Source of the DNA: Endobacterium cereale | GTDB taxonomy: Bacteria; Pseudomonadota; Alphaproteobacteria; Rhizobiales; Rhizobiaceae | Reading direction: 5' to 3' | DNA: 64,000 bases | Assembly: GCF_009617585.1 (NCBI RefSeq) | Contig: NZ_WIXI01000041.1 | Span: 1 to 64,000, forward strand | Part shown: one piece after another, positions 24,592 through 33,816 of the stretch | Layout: each line of letters begins with the position of its first letter | How positions within the stretch are numbered: position 1 is the stretch's first letter | Translations under genes and position numbers: made by a program | The notes under the pieces: generated by a model | The model's database searches: none | What the model saw: only the letters and a program-made list of their open reading frames with translations | What the model was told of the DNA's origin: nothing

Positions 24592-26181
24592 ATGCTTTTC
24601 AAGCATATTCGAACGCATGCGTTGATGCTGGCTCTCGCATCGGCATCAATCAGTTTTTCCGTTTCATATGCCGGCGCTGAGGATTTGCGCATCGGCACGC
24701 AGCTGAAGCTGATGACGCTGGATCCGCATTATGCCGATCTCAACGAAAACACATCGCTTCTGTCGCATATCTACGAGCGGCTGGTGAATCAGGACGAGAA
24801 CCTCAATCCGCAGCCCGGCCTCGCCGTTTCTTGGGCACGTGTGTCGCCAAAGGTCTGGGAATTCAAGCTGCGCGATGGCGTCAAGTTCCATGACGGATCG
24901 GCGTTCACCGCGCAGGACGTGATCTATTCGATCGAGCGGGTTCGCGACTTCCTCAAAACCCCGAGCGGCGGTTTCCAGTCCTATACGAAGCCGATCGCCT
25001 CTGTAACGGCGCCTGATCCTCTGACGGTTCGCATCGAGACCAGTGTAGAGGCCCCTACCCTGCCAATCCAGATGACCGCCATCCTGATCATGCCGGAGAA
25101 GGCCGGCGGTGGGTTCGCGACCACCGAGGAAGTAAACGCCGGCGCCCGACCGATCGGCACCGGCCCCTACAGGTTCAAGCAGTGGCAGTCCGGTGAATTG
25201 CTCGGCCTCGACGCCAACACCGACTATTGGGGCGGCATGCCTGCCTGGTCGAGCGTGACGTTTCGGGTGATCGAGAGCCCGGCTGCACGTGTCGCCGCAC
25301 TCTCCACCGGTGATGTCGATCTCGCCGACTATATTCCCGCTCGTGATGTTGCCGGGCTCGAAGAGCGCGGCATCAAGGTGGAGAGCACCGCCGCCGCCCG
25401 TTCGAACTTTCTGCAGTTCGATGTCTCTCGCGACCAATTGCCCGGCGTGACGGACGCCGCCGGCAAGCCGATCGCCAATCCGTTCAAGGACGCCCGTGTG
25501 CGCGAGGCGCTTGCGCGTGCGACCGACCGGCCATTCCTCGCCGACAGGATCCTCTCCGGCTACGGCACGGCGGCCATCCAGATGTTCCCGCCGGGTATCG
25601 CCGGCACCTCGGCCAAGCTAACCGTCGGGCCGCCGGACTACGAGCGTGCGAAGGCGCTGCTTGCCGAGGCCGGCCTGTCGGATGGTTTTTCGGTCGTGCT
25701 CGCCGGCCCCGGCGGTCGTTATCCGGGCGATGCGGAATCCCTGCAGTCGATCGCCCAGAACTGGGCGCGGATCGGCGTGAAGGTTTCGCCTGTCGTCTCG
25801 CCGTTTTCCGTGTTCATGACCAAACGTTCGGCTGGTGAGTATCCGGTCTGGTATGGCGGCTGCTCCGGTGAAGCGGTGACATTGTGCCTCGACGCCGTGC
25901 TGGCCGGTGCCGATGGAGCGAAGGGCACCGGTTCCCTGAACTATGGTGGTTACAGCAATCCGGCTTACGACGACTTGCTGTCCAAGGCCAAGGCTCTTGA
26001 AGACGGGCCGGGTCGCAGCGAGGCACTGGCGCAGGCGACCGAGCTGGTGATGGCCGATCACCCTGTCATTCCGCTCTACCATTTCCATCTCATCGCCGGT
26101 CACGGCAAGAAGGTCGGATCATACACCGTGCATCCGCGCGGCTGGACCTCGGCCATGCGTGCCGCACCGGCAACCGAGTGA
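24592..26181 (+). CDS. Peptide/nickel-type ABC transporter substrate-binding protein
   Basis: 529-residue family 5 extracellular solute-binding protein. A signal peptide (MLFKHIRTHALMLALASASISFSVSYAGA) is followed by GTQLKLMTLDPHYAD, NPQPGLAVSWARVSPKVWEFKLRDGVKFHDGSAFTAQDV and ARPIGTGPYRFKQW, the signatures of oligopeptide-type binding proteins. It captures peptides or similar ligands in the periplasm and hands them to the two permeases downstream. The start at 24592 puts the Met directly before the signal peptide. First gene of a five-gene unit. The exact ligand (peptide, opine, metal chelate) is not visible. Confidence 0.92.
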   Translation: MLFKHIRTHALMLALASASISFSVSYAGAEDLRIGTQLKLMTLDPHYADLNENTSLLSHIYERLVNQDENLNPQPGLAVSWARVSPKVWEFKLRDGVKFHDGSAFTAQDVIYSIERVRDFLKTPSGGFQSYTKPIASVTAPDPLTVRIETSVEAPTLPIQMTAILIMPEKAGGGFATTEEVNAGARPIGTGPYRFKQWQSGELLGLDANTDYWGGMPAWSSVTFRVIESPAARVAALSTGDVDLADYIPARDVAGLEERGIKVESTAAARSNFLQFDVSRDQLPGVTDAAGKPIANPFKDARVREALARATDRPFLADRILSGYGTAAIQMFPPGIAGTSAKLTVGPPDYERAKALLAEAGLSDGFSVVLAGPGGRYPGDAESLQSIAQNWARIGVKVSPVVSPFSVFMTKRSAGEYPVWYGGCSGEAVTLCLDAVLAGADGAKGTGSLNYGGYSNPAYDDLLSKAKALEDGPGRSEALAQATELVMADHPVIPLYHFHLIAGHGKKVGSYTVHPRGWTSAMRAAPATE

Positions 26182-26192
26182 GAGGTGGGCTC

Positions 26193-27164
26193 ATGACGAC
26201 GACCATTATTGGGAGGCTTTCACAGGCCTTCCTCCTCCTCATCGCCATGTCGATCATCGGATTTGTCGGCATTCACAGCGTCGGCAATCCCGTCTTCAAC
26301 ATCGTCAATGTCGAGACGGCAACGCCGGACGACATCCGCCGGGCAACGATCGCGCTCGGTCTCGACCAGCCGCTCTGGCAGCAGTATTTTCTGTTCCTCG
26401 GCAATGTCGTGAGCGGGAATTTCGGGACCTCCTACATCTATCACCTGCCGGCTTTCCGGCTGGTGATGAGCAAACTGCCGGCGACCTTTGAGCTTGCTGC
26501 GATCGCCATGCTGGTCGCAGCCCCTTCGGGTGTCCTGCTTGGCCTGCTGGGCGGGCGCCGCAAGGATACGGTCACGGATCGGGCAATCCTCAATTCCAGC
26601 GTCTTCGCACTCAGTGTGCCCTCCTTCTGGCTTAGCATGCTGTTGATCATGGTTGGTGCGGTCATAACCGGATTGTTTCCATCCGGCGGTCGTGGTGAAA
26701 CGGTGGCTTTGCTTGGCGTGAGCTGGAGCTTTCTCACAGCTTCGGGGCTAGCGCATCTCGTCCTGCCGGCGCTTGCGCTCGCCATCCCGAACATCGCGCT
26801 GATCGCCCGGCTCACACGATCCGGCACGGTCGAGGTGGAGGCTCAGGATTACACCCGCTTCTGCCAGGCCAAAGGCCTGTCGCCCCGGCGCATCCTCTTC
26901 CGTCATACGCTGCCCAATATCAGCGTGCCGATCGTCACCATTATCGGCATGCAGTTCGGCGGCATGCTGGCTTTTGCGGTCGTCGTTGAATCCATCTTCA
27001 ACTGGCCGGGCATCGGCAAGCTGCTGATCGATTCCATCCAGTTGCTCGACCGGCCTGTCGTCATGGCCACCCTCACCTTTGTGGCGGTCGCCTTTGTCGG
27101 TCTCAACGCCCTCGTCGACATCTTCTACGCCGTCCTCGATCCGCGCACGCGCCGATCGGCCTGA
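26193..27164 (+). CDS. ABC transporter permease, DppB type
   Basis: 323 residues with six membrane segments and the inner-membrane permease loop (DYTRFCQAKGLSPRRILFRHTLPN, the EAA motif with conserved Gly). IALGLDQPLWQQYFLFLGNVVSGNFGTSY is the family N-terminal region. The start at 26193 follows GAGAGGTGGGCTC. It sits eleven bases after the binding-protein stop and forms the channel with the DppC-type partner. Confidence 0.92.
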   Translation: MTTTIIGRLSQAFLLLIAMSIIGFVGIHSVGNPVFNIVNVETATPDDIRRATIALGLDQPLWQQYFLFLGNVVSGNFGTSYIYHLPAFRLVMSKLPATFELAAIAMLVAAPSGVLLGLLGGRRKDTVTDRAILNSSVFALSVPSFWLSMLLIMVGAVITGLFPSGGRGETVALLGVSWSFLTASGLAHLVLPALALAIPNIALIARLTRSGTVEVEAQDYTRFCQAKGLSPRRILFRHTLPNISVPIVTIIGMQFGGMLAFAVVVESIFNWPGIGKLLIDSIQLLDRPVVMATLTFVAVAFVGLNALVDIFYAVLDPRTRRSA

Positions 27165-27175
27165 AAGGAGCGACC

Positions 27176-28045
27176 ATGAAAACCGAAACCTTGCGGGCGT
27201 CCTGGAAACGCCCTGCCACCTATCGCGTCACCCTCCCGAAAGTGGTGCTCGCGATCTATCTGCTCCTGGCGATCCTCGCCTCCGTCATCGCGCCGCAGAA
27301 CCCTTATGATCCGCTGCAGATCTTTGCCTGGGAGGCGTCGTCGCTGCCGGGAACAGTAAGTGGCGGCGGGTATCTGTATCTTCTGGGAACCGACGGACTT
27401 GGCCGCGACATCCTCAGCACAGTGTTCTACGGCTTGCGGATCAGCCTGTTCGTCGCGGTGACCAGCACTGTTCTGGCTGCCCTGATCGGCATGAGCCTCG
27501 GCGTCATTGCCGCCTATCTCGGGCGCTGGGCCGATGCGCTGATCATGCGCGTCGTCGATCTGCAGCTTAGCCTGCCGACCATGCTGGTGGCGCTGATTGC
27601 CATCGTGACGCTCGGCCCCGGCGTCGATCGTATCATTCTGGCGCTCGTGATCGTCCAGTGGGCAGCTTACGCGCGGGTGACGCGCGGTGTGGCGATGAGC
27701 GAAGCGAACAAGGCTTATCTCGATGCGGCAAGACTGCTGCGCCTGCCGCCATTGCGGATCATCTTCCGGCATCTCCTGCCCAACAGCATCGCGCCGGCCA
27801 TCACCCTCATCCCGATCGAACTTGGCCATGCGGTCGCGCTCGAAGCGACCCTGTCCTTCCTTGGCCTTGGCGTTCCGATCGACAAACCTTCGCTGGGTTC
27901 GGCGGTTGCCAACGGCTTCCAGTATCTCATGACCGGCCAATACTGGATCAGCCTGTTTCCCGGCCTTGCCCTGTTCGGTCTCATCGCAAGCATCAATTTC
28001 GTTGGCGAAGACGTCCGTCGCCGTTTCGACCCGAGGAGCCTTTGA
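27176..28045 (+). CDS. ABC transporter permease, DppC type
   Basis: 289 residues. LGTDGLGRDILSTVFYGLRISLFVAV is the DppC/OppC signature. The EAA loop reads AYLDAARLLRLPPLRIIFRHLLPN, and EATLSFLGLGVPIDKPSLGSAV near the end is also typical. AAAGGAGCGACC precedes the ATG. It partners with the preceding permease. The gap to the ATPase gene is one base. Confidence 0.92.
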   Translation: MKTETLRASWKRPATYRVTLPKVVLAIYLLLAILASVIAPQNPYDPLQIFAWEASSLPGTVSGGGYLYLLGTDGLGRDILSTVFYGLRISLFVAVTSTVLAALIGMSLGVIAAYLGRWADALIMRVVDLQLSLPTMLVALIAIVTLGPGVDRIILALVIVQWAAYARVTRGVAMSEANKAYLDAARLLRLPPLRIIFRHLLPNSIAPAITLIPIELGHAVALEATLSFLGLGVPIDKPSLGSAVANGFQYLMTGQYWISLFPGLALFGLIASINFVGEDVRRRFDPRSL

Positions 28046-28046
28046 T

Positions 28047-29696
28047 ATGCAGCAGTTGCACAATTCAGATCCGCTTCTCATCGTGGAAAAGCTAACGCTC
28101 AAGGCCTCCGGATCATCCACTTCGAAGACCATCCTGCGCGATGTCGGTATCGATCTTCGCCGTGGCGAAATCCTCGGCCTGATCGGCGAGTCCGGCGCCG
28201 GAAAGTCCAGTCTTGGTTATGCCGTGCTCGGGTTGCTTGCACCGGGGATCGAACGTTCGGCCGGTTCGATCGTCTTCGACGGAGAGCATATCGAGGCCAT
28301 GACCGAGCAGTCGCGTGCCGGCATCCGCGGGCGCCGAATCGCGGCCATTTTCCAGGATCATGGCGCCTCGCTCGATCCACTGATGACCGTTGGTGCACAG
28401 ATCGCCGAGACGGTTCGTGCGGTCGGAACCAAGGTCTCCAGGCGTCAGGCGCGGCAGCGCGCCATCGAGTTGATGGCACGCGTCGGCATTCCCCAGCCGG
28501 AGGCCCGATACGGTCATCATCCGCATCAGTTCTCCGGGGGTCAGAGGCAGCGGCTGGTCATCGCCATCGCGCTTGCCGGCAGTCCGCAGATCATCGTGGC
28601 GGACGAGCCAACCTCGGCACTCGATGCGACGGTCCAGAAACAGGTTCTCGCCCTGCTGCGTTCGCTGGTGGACGAGACCGGCGTATCGATCATGCTTGTC
28701 ACTCACGACATGGGCGTGATCGCCGACATCACCGATCGGGTCGTGGTGATGCGGCAGGGGCGGGTCGTCGAGCAGGGTGAGACCGCATCCATTCTCGATG
28801 CGCCTGCAGATCCCTATACGCGCACGCTGCTGGCGGCCGTGCCGCGCCTGCGGCTTTCGATGTCACCGGCTCTCGATGGTTCAATGGCTTGTGCTGAGCC
28901 TCCGTACGAAGCGGTTCTTCGTGTCCACAACGTTAGCAAGACCTTCGCCGGGCACAGTCTATCGTGGTTCACGTCCGGTCATCGCCGGCCGGCGCTGAGC
29001 GATGTGACCATAAGCCTGCAACGTTGTGCGATCACCGGTGTCGTTGGTGAAAGCGGCAGTGGCAAGTCGACGCTCGGTCGCATTATTGCTGGCCTCGAAA
29101 CGGCGAGTGACGGAATACTTGACCTGATGGGGCAGCGTTTCGACATCGGCCAGTCCGGCCGACGCAGTGGGTTGCTCGGCGAAATTCAGATGATCTTTCA
29201 GGATCCGTCGGCATCGCTCAATCCGCGCATGTCGGTGAGTGATACATTGCATGAAGCGGTTCGGTTCGGCGCGCGAGGCGGCACCAATGACAGGCTGTCT
29301 GTCCTGACCATGATGGATCGCCTCGGCCTCGCCCGATCTCTCCTCGCGCATTTCCCGCACCAATTGTCCGGTGGCCAGAAACAGCGTGTCTGCATCGCTC
29401 GCGCCTTGCTGACGAGACCTGCGATCATTGTGGCGGACGAGCCGACATCGGCATTGGATGTCTCGGTGCAGGCGGAGATCGTCACACTCCTCAAGGAGAC
29501 AGTCGCGGAACAGCATGTGTCGATGCTGTTCATCTCACACGACCTGGCGCTCGTTCAGGCGCTTTGCCAGTCGATCTATGTGCTCAAGGACGGGGTCGTC
29601 GAAGATCAGGGCGATCCGGGTTTCATCTTCTCCCGCTCGCAAAATCCCTACACGCGCAGCCTGATCGAGGCCCGACCGGCGCGGTTCACCCACTGA
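28047..29696 (+). CDS. ABC transporter ATPase, two nucleotide-binding domains fused (DppD-DppF)
   Basis: 549 residues holding two complete ABC domains. The first has Walker A GESGAGKSS, signature FSGGQRQR and Walker B IIVADEPTSALD; the second has GESGSGKST, LSGGQKQR and IIVADEPTSALD. In many peptide importers these are two genes; the fused form, as in GsiA/YejF, supplies both halves of the motor. I start at 28047 after GAGGAGCCTTTGAT; the frame extends upstream into the permease gene. Part of the importer operon. Confidence 0.93.
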   Translation: MQQLHNSDPLLIVEKLTLKASGSSTSKTILRDVGIDLRRGEILGLIGESGAGKSSLGYAVLGLLAPGIERSAGSIVFDGEHIEAMTEQSRAGIRGRRIAAIFQDHGASLDPLMTVGAQIAETVRAVGTKVSRRQARQRAIELMARVGIPQPEARYGHHPHQFSGGQRQRLVIAIALAGSPQIIVADEPTSALDATVQKQVLALLRSLVDETGVSIMLVTHDMGVIADITDRVVVMRQGRVVEQGETASILDAPADPYTRTLLAAVPRLRLSMSPALDGSMACAEPPYEAVLRVHNVSKTFAGHSLSWFTSGHRRPALSDVTISLQRCAITGVVGESGSGKSTLGRIIAGLETASDGILDLMGQRFDIGQSGRRSGLLGEIQMIFQDPSASLNPRMSVSDTLHEAVRFGARGGTNDRLSVLTMMDRLGLARSLLAHFPHQLSGGQKQRVCIARALLTRPAIIVADEPTSALDVSVQAEIVTLLKETVAEQHVSMLFISHDLALVQALCQSIYVLKDGVVEDQGDPGFIFSRSQNPYTRSLIEARPARFTH

Positions 29697-29779
29697 TCAG
29701 ATTGGCAATCAGGCTTTGTCACCAATTTCTAATCCTCAGATTTGTTAGCGCCGGTGTGGTGCCCAATGAAAGACCAGAT

Positions 29780-31054
29780 ATGAGCCAGCATTTTACCGTG
29801 GCCGTGACAGGCCAGTCCCTCATCAAGCATGATATCCGCTCCATCGAGACCAAGGGGTTTGTCGATGTTCAGGCTGTGATCGGCCGGTCCGATTTTGCCT
29901 TCACCAATTTCGAGAGCACGATTTTTGGCGCCCATGGCGGATGGCCGCTGAAAGGCTCGTTCTTCGGCGCGAGCCAGCCTGTCGTGCTCGATACGCTGCG
30001 GTCGATCGGCTTCCAAGGGCTGTCACTTTCCAACAATCACGCGTTTGATCTCGGGCCCTCTGGTATTCTTTCGACCTTGGAGGAGGTCGAGATGCGAAGG
30101 TTCGTCCATGCTGGTGCCGGCCGCAACCGCCAGGAGGCGGGCCTGCCTGGTTACGGTTCGTTTGCGGGACGCGACATCGCGCTCGTGGCGATGGATGGCG
30201 GCCCCGGTCCTGACGTCATGCATGCCGCAGACGCCGCGCCAGGTCGCCCTGAGCGACCCGGCATCAATCCGCTCAAATTGACCAAGGTTCTGGATGTCGA
30301 TGCGGTGGCGTTCGAGCAGTTGCAATCCATCCGGGATCGACTGGGTTACACCGACATGGACCTCGGCAACGACGCCCAGCCGGATGACGTGCCGTCTGTC
30401 GATGGTGACCGCGAAATCGCCATTGCGCGTGCTCTTTTCCGCCGCTCGGAGCGGTTCGGGCGCGGAGTCAGGATCGATGGTGATGATATCGCCCGCAATC
30501 TCTCGGCGATCGCCGCTGCTGCGGAAAAGGGCGACATGGTGATCGCCTATCTGCACCACCACCATTGGGCATCGGACTGGTATCAGGTCCCCGACTGGGT
30601 CAGCGGCGTTGCCCGGCAATGCATTGACGCAGGCGCGGCCATGTTCGTCAGCCACGGTGCACCGGTGCTGCAACCCGTGGAGATCTATCGCGGCCGCCCG
30701 ATCTTCTACAGTCTGGGCAATTTCATCTTCCATATCCGATCCGAAGGATCGAAATGGACGGCACGAGAAATATGGGAAAGCGTCGTCGGGCTGTGCTCAT
30801 TCTCCGGCGATGGCACTCTGGCCGGCATGGAATTCCATCCCGTGATCATCGGCGGTTCCGAGGCCTTGAAAAACCCGGCGTTGGATAAGCGCCTTGCGCC
30901 TGAACTGGCGCTTGGCGAAGACGCGGAGCGCATTCTTACCCGTTTCCAGAAACAGTCGGCGAAATTCGGCACGTCGATCAGGATCAGTGATGGCGTTGGT
31001 TTCTACGATGGAGATGCTGTCGCGTTCGAGAGTGCCGATCTGGCAGAGGCCTAG
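29780..31054 (+). CDS. CapA-family metallophosphatase-like protein
   Basis: 424 residues resembling PGA_cap proteins related to CapA of poly-gamma-glutamate synthesis. Motifs include VTGQSLI, FTNFESTIFG, LSLSNNHAFDLGPSGI, VIAYLHHHHW, FVSHGAPVLQPVEIYRGRPIFYSLGNFIF: the Asn-His, His-rich and Ser-His-Gly motifs of the metallophosphatase fold. There is no signal peptide, unlike membrane CapA. It lies 83 bases behind the peptide-importer ATPase and probably shares its message, so it may act on the imported compound in the cytoplasm. Only a weak ribosome site is present. Poly-gamma-glutamate synthesis itself is unlikely since capB and capC are absent. Confidence 0.85.
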   Translation: MSQHFTVAVTGQSLIKHDIRSIETKGFVDVQAVIGRSDFAFTNFESTIFGAHGGWPLKGSFFGASQPVVLDTLRSIGFQGLSLSNNHAFDLGPSGILSTLEEVEMRRFVHAGAGRNRQEAGLPGYGSFAGRDIALVAMDGGPGPDVMHAADAAPGRPERPGINPLKLTKVLDVDAVAFEQLQSIRDRLGYTDMDLGNDAQPDDVPSVDGDREIAIARALFRRSERFGRGVRIDGDDIARNLSAIAAAAEKGDMVIAYLHHHHWASDWYQVPDWVSGVARQCIDAGAAMFVSHGAPVLQPVEIYRGRPIFYSLGNFIFHIRSEGSKWTAREIWESVVGLCSFSGDGTLAGMEFHPVIIGGSEALKNPALDKRLAPELALGEDAERILTRFQKQSAKFGTSIRISDGVGFYDGDAVAFESADLAEA

Positions 31055-31116
31055 GCGTTCAGGCCAGAGCAGACGGGCATTGGGTCGCGGAATGGATCCG
31101 AGGGACGGAGGCGGGC

Positions 31117-32364
31117 TTATCGGGTGAGGGCCCGCTTCAGATCCTCATGCTCGAATGCGCTGGACATACGGTTGATTTCGGCCGACCTGGCGCCGACGGC
31201 TTTGGCAGTCTCGCGCCATGTTGCTGTAGCATCCGCCACCTGCCTGATGATCTGTCTCGCTTGTGGAAGCGTCAGAGCGAAGAATTCCGAAGCTTCTTCC
31301 AGAAGGTCGAGCGAGCATGTGCCTTCATCAAGGTCGATATTCGTCGTCAGCACACGCGCCTTGATGTCTGTCGGCACCGGATTGAGGTCATAGGCCGGAG
31401 ACAATGACCAGCCGGCCTTGCCGAGCCATAGAAAACCGTGATTACGCAGATGATCGTCGACATTCGATATCAGGACGTTGAACACGACGCGGCGATAGAG
31501 CGCCTGCGCGTCGCTCCTTCCCTGCGCCCCATGTTCCACGAGCGCGTCGACCATTTCCGGATAGCTTCCGCGCTCGCCGTCTTTCGCGCCCATCATCGCC
31601 ATCGCTGACAGGAACGGGATGCGCGCATTGTCGCTCCGATCAAAACGCCTGGACAACATGACCTTCTTGCCGGCAACGTCGATCAACTGATGGAGCGGCG
31701 TGATGATCCCGGCCCGGTCCGCCAGCCGCAACGCGATCTCCTCCCAGGTCTCCACACTATATTCGTCCATCTCCTTGGGGAATTTGGCAATCGACAAATG
31801 GCCATGCTGATCGATCACTGACGCCTTTGGACGCGCACCACCAAGTGACGAACCGGGCGCGAAGATAAGCTGCAGGTCTTCGTCCGTTTCCTCGTCGCGC
31901 AAGATGCGTTCAGTGATCTGCAGCAAGCGGCCAAGATCGATGAGCGCCGGAACACCGTTGTCAATGGGTGCCTGAAACGCTTCCTTGCCGGCCCAACGAA
32001 AGCGGAGCGCCCCCAAGCGCGTCTCGTCTGCAACACCAAGCAGGTAGTCGCTCTCTGCCAATGTCCGTACCGACCGGCCCTCGCGTTCGGCCATTCGGCG
32101 TTCCGCGCGCTGCATGAGGCGGCGACCCCATGTGTCCGGTGCGGAGTCACCCAGTGAACCGAACGTCGTGAGACCGGCCGGTGGCGCAAAGCCACCTCGC
32201 GTCAGCGGCAAGGCCGGTTCTAATGAAAACCGATTTGGATCGGCAAGCCAGTCCCGATCATATTCAAACATGATCGTTTCGGTCCCGCGGACGCGGTTGC
32301 TGCGCGCCAGGCCGACTGGCCGTGTCTGGCCATCAATGTCGATATGGACTTCAAAGTCAGCCAT
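31117..32364 (-). CDS. hipA: HipA-type serine/threonine kinase toxin
   Basis: 415 residues. An N-terminal HipA_N domain (VGLARSNRVRGTETIMFEYD...LTTFGSLGDSAPDTWGRRLM) is followed by the kinase domain. PGSSLGGARPKASV is the phosphate-binding region, SNVDDHLRNHGFLW the catalytic Asp/Asn loop, and SPAYDLNPVP the metal-binding Asp. HipA kinases phosphorylate aminoacyl-tRNA synthetases and slow growth. The start at 32364 overlaps the hipB end by eight bases, typical of such pairs. Stability or persistence of the plasmid is the likely benefit. Confidence 0.88.
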   Translation of the reverse strand: MADFEVHIDIDGQTRPVGLARSNRVRGTETIMFEYDRDWLADPNRFSLEPALPLTRGGFAPPAGLTTFGSLGDSAPDTWGRRLMQRAERRMAEREGRSVRTLAESDYLLGVADETRLGALRFRWAGKEAFQAPIDNGVPALIDLGRLLQITERILRDEETDEDLQLIFAPGSSLGGARPKASVIDQHGHLSIAKFPKEMDEYSVETWEEIALRLADRAGIITPLHQLIDVAGKKVMLSRRFDRSDNARIPFLSAMAMMGAKDGERGSYPEMVDALVEHGAQGRSDAQALYRRVVFNVLISNVDDHLRNHGFLWLGKAGWSLSPAYDLNPVPTDIKARVLTTNIDLDEGTCSLDLLEEASEFFALTLPQARQIIRQVADATATWRETAKAVGARSAEINRMSSAFEHEDLKRALTR

Positions 32365-32692
32365 TATCAGACGATCCGCGTGCTTTTTTCGGATGCGCAT
32401 GCTTGGGCAGATCAGCACTTGCCAGGGATTGGCCGACGCTGTCGTTGCCGATGTCCGCAACATGGCTCAGGCCCTCGAGCAATCCAAGAGCCTGGAGAAC
32501 GCCCGCATAGATCCCAATACTGACACTGGTATCGCCGGCTTCGATTTTCTGGAGGGTCGAGCGCGAGGTAAAGGCGCGCTCTGCAACAACGGCCATAGGC
32601 AACCGACGGCGCCGACGGGCGTCGTGGATGTCCGCACCGAGCTTGCGAAGCGCGCGCTTTACGGCAGCAGGAGGATTATGTGGTGTCGGCAT
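32357..32692 (-). CDS. hipB: HipB-type XRE antitoxin
   Basis: 111 residues with a helix-turn-helix (MAVVAERAFTSRSTLQKIEAGDTSVSIGIYAGVLQALG) and a positively charged N-terminus. It overlaps hipA, and upstream position is usual for the antitoxin. It should bind HipA and repress the pair. The upstream region holds a weak dyad (CTACA...TGTAG near 32707-32730) as a possible operator. Confidence 0.85.
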   Translation of the reverse strand: MPTPHNPPAAVKRALRKLGADIHDARRRRRLPMAVVAERAFTSRSTLQKIEAGDTSVSIGIYAGVLQALGLLEGLSHVADIGNDSVGQSLASADLPKHAHPKKARGSSDNG

Positions 32693-32798
32693 TTGTCACC
32701 TTCGCACTACAGATCGATGGAATATGTAGCACCAAGTTTACAAAATTGCAAATACGTCTCGTATCTTGATCTTGCACGCTGGGGGGCAGAAATTGGAG

Positions 32799-32818
32799 GA
32801 CCCGCAAATGGCGGGGTC
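32799..32818 (-). terminator. Probable terminator after HU
   Basis: GACCCGC (32799-32805) pairs with GCGGGGTC (32811-32818), with one unpaired base, about 40 bases past the HU stop on the minus strand. There is no strong T run. Confidence 0.45.
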
Positions 32819-32856
32819 TTCGAGCTTTGTAGCAGTGGCAGTCGCCAGTGGCGCCC

Positions 32857-33135
32857 TTACTTGTTCAGGGCATCTTTCAATGCCTTGGCCGGCTGGAACG
32901 CGAGCTTCCTGGCGGCGGCAACCTTGATCGTTGCGCCCGTCGACGGATTGCGGCCTTCGCGTTCCGGCGTGTCCTTCACCTTGAACTTGCCGAAACCCGG
33001 AATGGAGGTCTCGGTACCGGCGGCCGCTGCCTCGGTGATGGCGGCAAAAACGGATTCGACGATCGTCTTGCCCTGCGCCTTGGTGAGGCCCTGCTCGGAC
33101 GCGATCTTGTCTGCGATTTCATTGGCGGTGGTCAT
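32857..33135 (-). CDS. HU-family histone-like DNA-binding protein
   Basis: 92 residues: MTTANEIADKIASEQGLTKAQ, VFAAITEAAAAGTETSIPGFGKFKVKDTPEREGRNPSTGATIKVAAARKLAFQPAKALKD. The GFGKF and GRNPxTG arm motifs identify HU/IHF, with the HU-like arm. It bends and wraps DNA, and plasmid copies may serve replication, transfer or nucleoid fit. Start 33135 gives the standard N-terminus. The larger frame to 33501 runs into the structured leader of the neighbouring gene and is not real. Confidence 0.92.
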   Translation of the reverse strand: MTTANEIADKIASEQGLTKAQGKTIVESVFAAITEAAAAGTETSIPGFGKFKVKDTPEREGRNPSTGATIKVAAARKLAFQPAKALKDALNK

Positions 33136-33214
33136 GGATTGTTTCCTCGTTGACCATTGAACCGTTCCACCGCCGCGCGATTCTGTCACGCAATTCCGCG
33201 CCGAACGTCCTGCG

Positions 33215-33494
33215 GGCGTGGATGTTCTCCACATGAAAGCGCTGTCGCGCTGGGCTTTGCGGCACCGGGGGATGGATACGGGACCCGGGACTTGCTCAGA
33301 TCTACCTATCGTGGCGAGGACCGCCGAGATCTCAAGGATGAGCGGTTCCCCCAATTTTCCGCCAAAGGCCTGTGGCCTCCGCCAGAAAATCGGCTCCCCC
33401 ACTCCCCGGCTCCACCGGTCGCTACGCGATCCCTGACATCCCGCCTGTCCTCGCAACTGCGGGCCATCTTTCACAAAACAGATGGAGACGGACA
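33215..33494 (+). repeat. Structured leader element, copy B
   Basis: Homologue of the leader at 6700-6931. Shared blocks are CTCAAGGATGAGCGGTT, CGGCTCCCCCACTCCCCGGC and CGATCCCTGAC. The hairpin between them pairs ATTTTC (33354-33359) with GAAAAT (33385-33390) and, inside, AGGCC (33366-33370) with GGCCT (33374-33378). Copy A keeps the same two-tier structure with a different inner stem. It ends 60 bases before the start of the 56-residue ORF. Confidence 0.6.
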
Positions 33495-33665
33495 ATGACA
33501 TTTTCTCTCGAACAGTACATCGAGGAACTTCGACTTGAACTGGCGAATTGCGCGGATTGGGACGAGCGTCTCAAACTCGAAGCTGACCTGGCCGGCGCCA
33601 GGCAGGAGCTCGCCTTTGCCAATGCCGAACTTGATGCCCTGCTCGCAGAAGAGCCACCTTCCTGA
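33495..33665 (+). CDS. 56-residue helical protein, paralogue of the ORF at 6932
   Basis: MTFSLEQYIEELRLELANC...RLKLEADLAGARQELAFANAEL, ending EEPPS. Length and helical pattern equal the ORF at 6932-7102, and both end in a short acidic-Pro tail. TGGAGACGGACA gives the ribosome site. The lack of membrane or metal motifs leaves the role open. The conserved leader suggests regulation at RNA level. Confidence 0.7.
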   Translation: MTFSLEQYIEELRLELANCADWDERLKLEADLAGARQELAFANAELDALLAEEPPS

Positions 33666-33816
33666 TGGCGGCGACCAGAGCCGGCTGAGGCTATCCCTGA
33701 ACTGAAGACGCAGTTGTCACGGCACCTCGCGACGGCAGCTCCCAATGCCGTCATTCGTTTGGCTGATAGCTCGCCCGCGTCGGCTTCTAGGCACAAGACG
33801 GACATGCGACCTCGTG

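Noticed and set aside
29780..31054. Capsule (poly-gamma-glutamate) synthesis gene
   Set aside because: No capB/capC neighbours and no membrane anchor; context is a peptide importer, so only the fold assignment is kept.
33136..33501. N-terminal extension of the HU gene
   Set aside because: HU proteins begin at MTTANEIADK; the extension is simply the reverse strand of the structured leader of the 33495 ORF.
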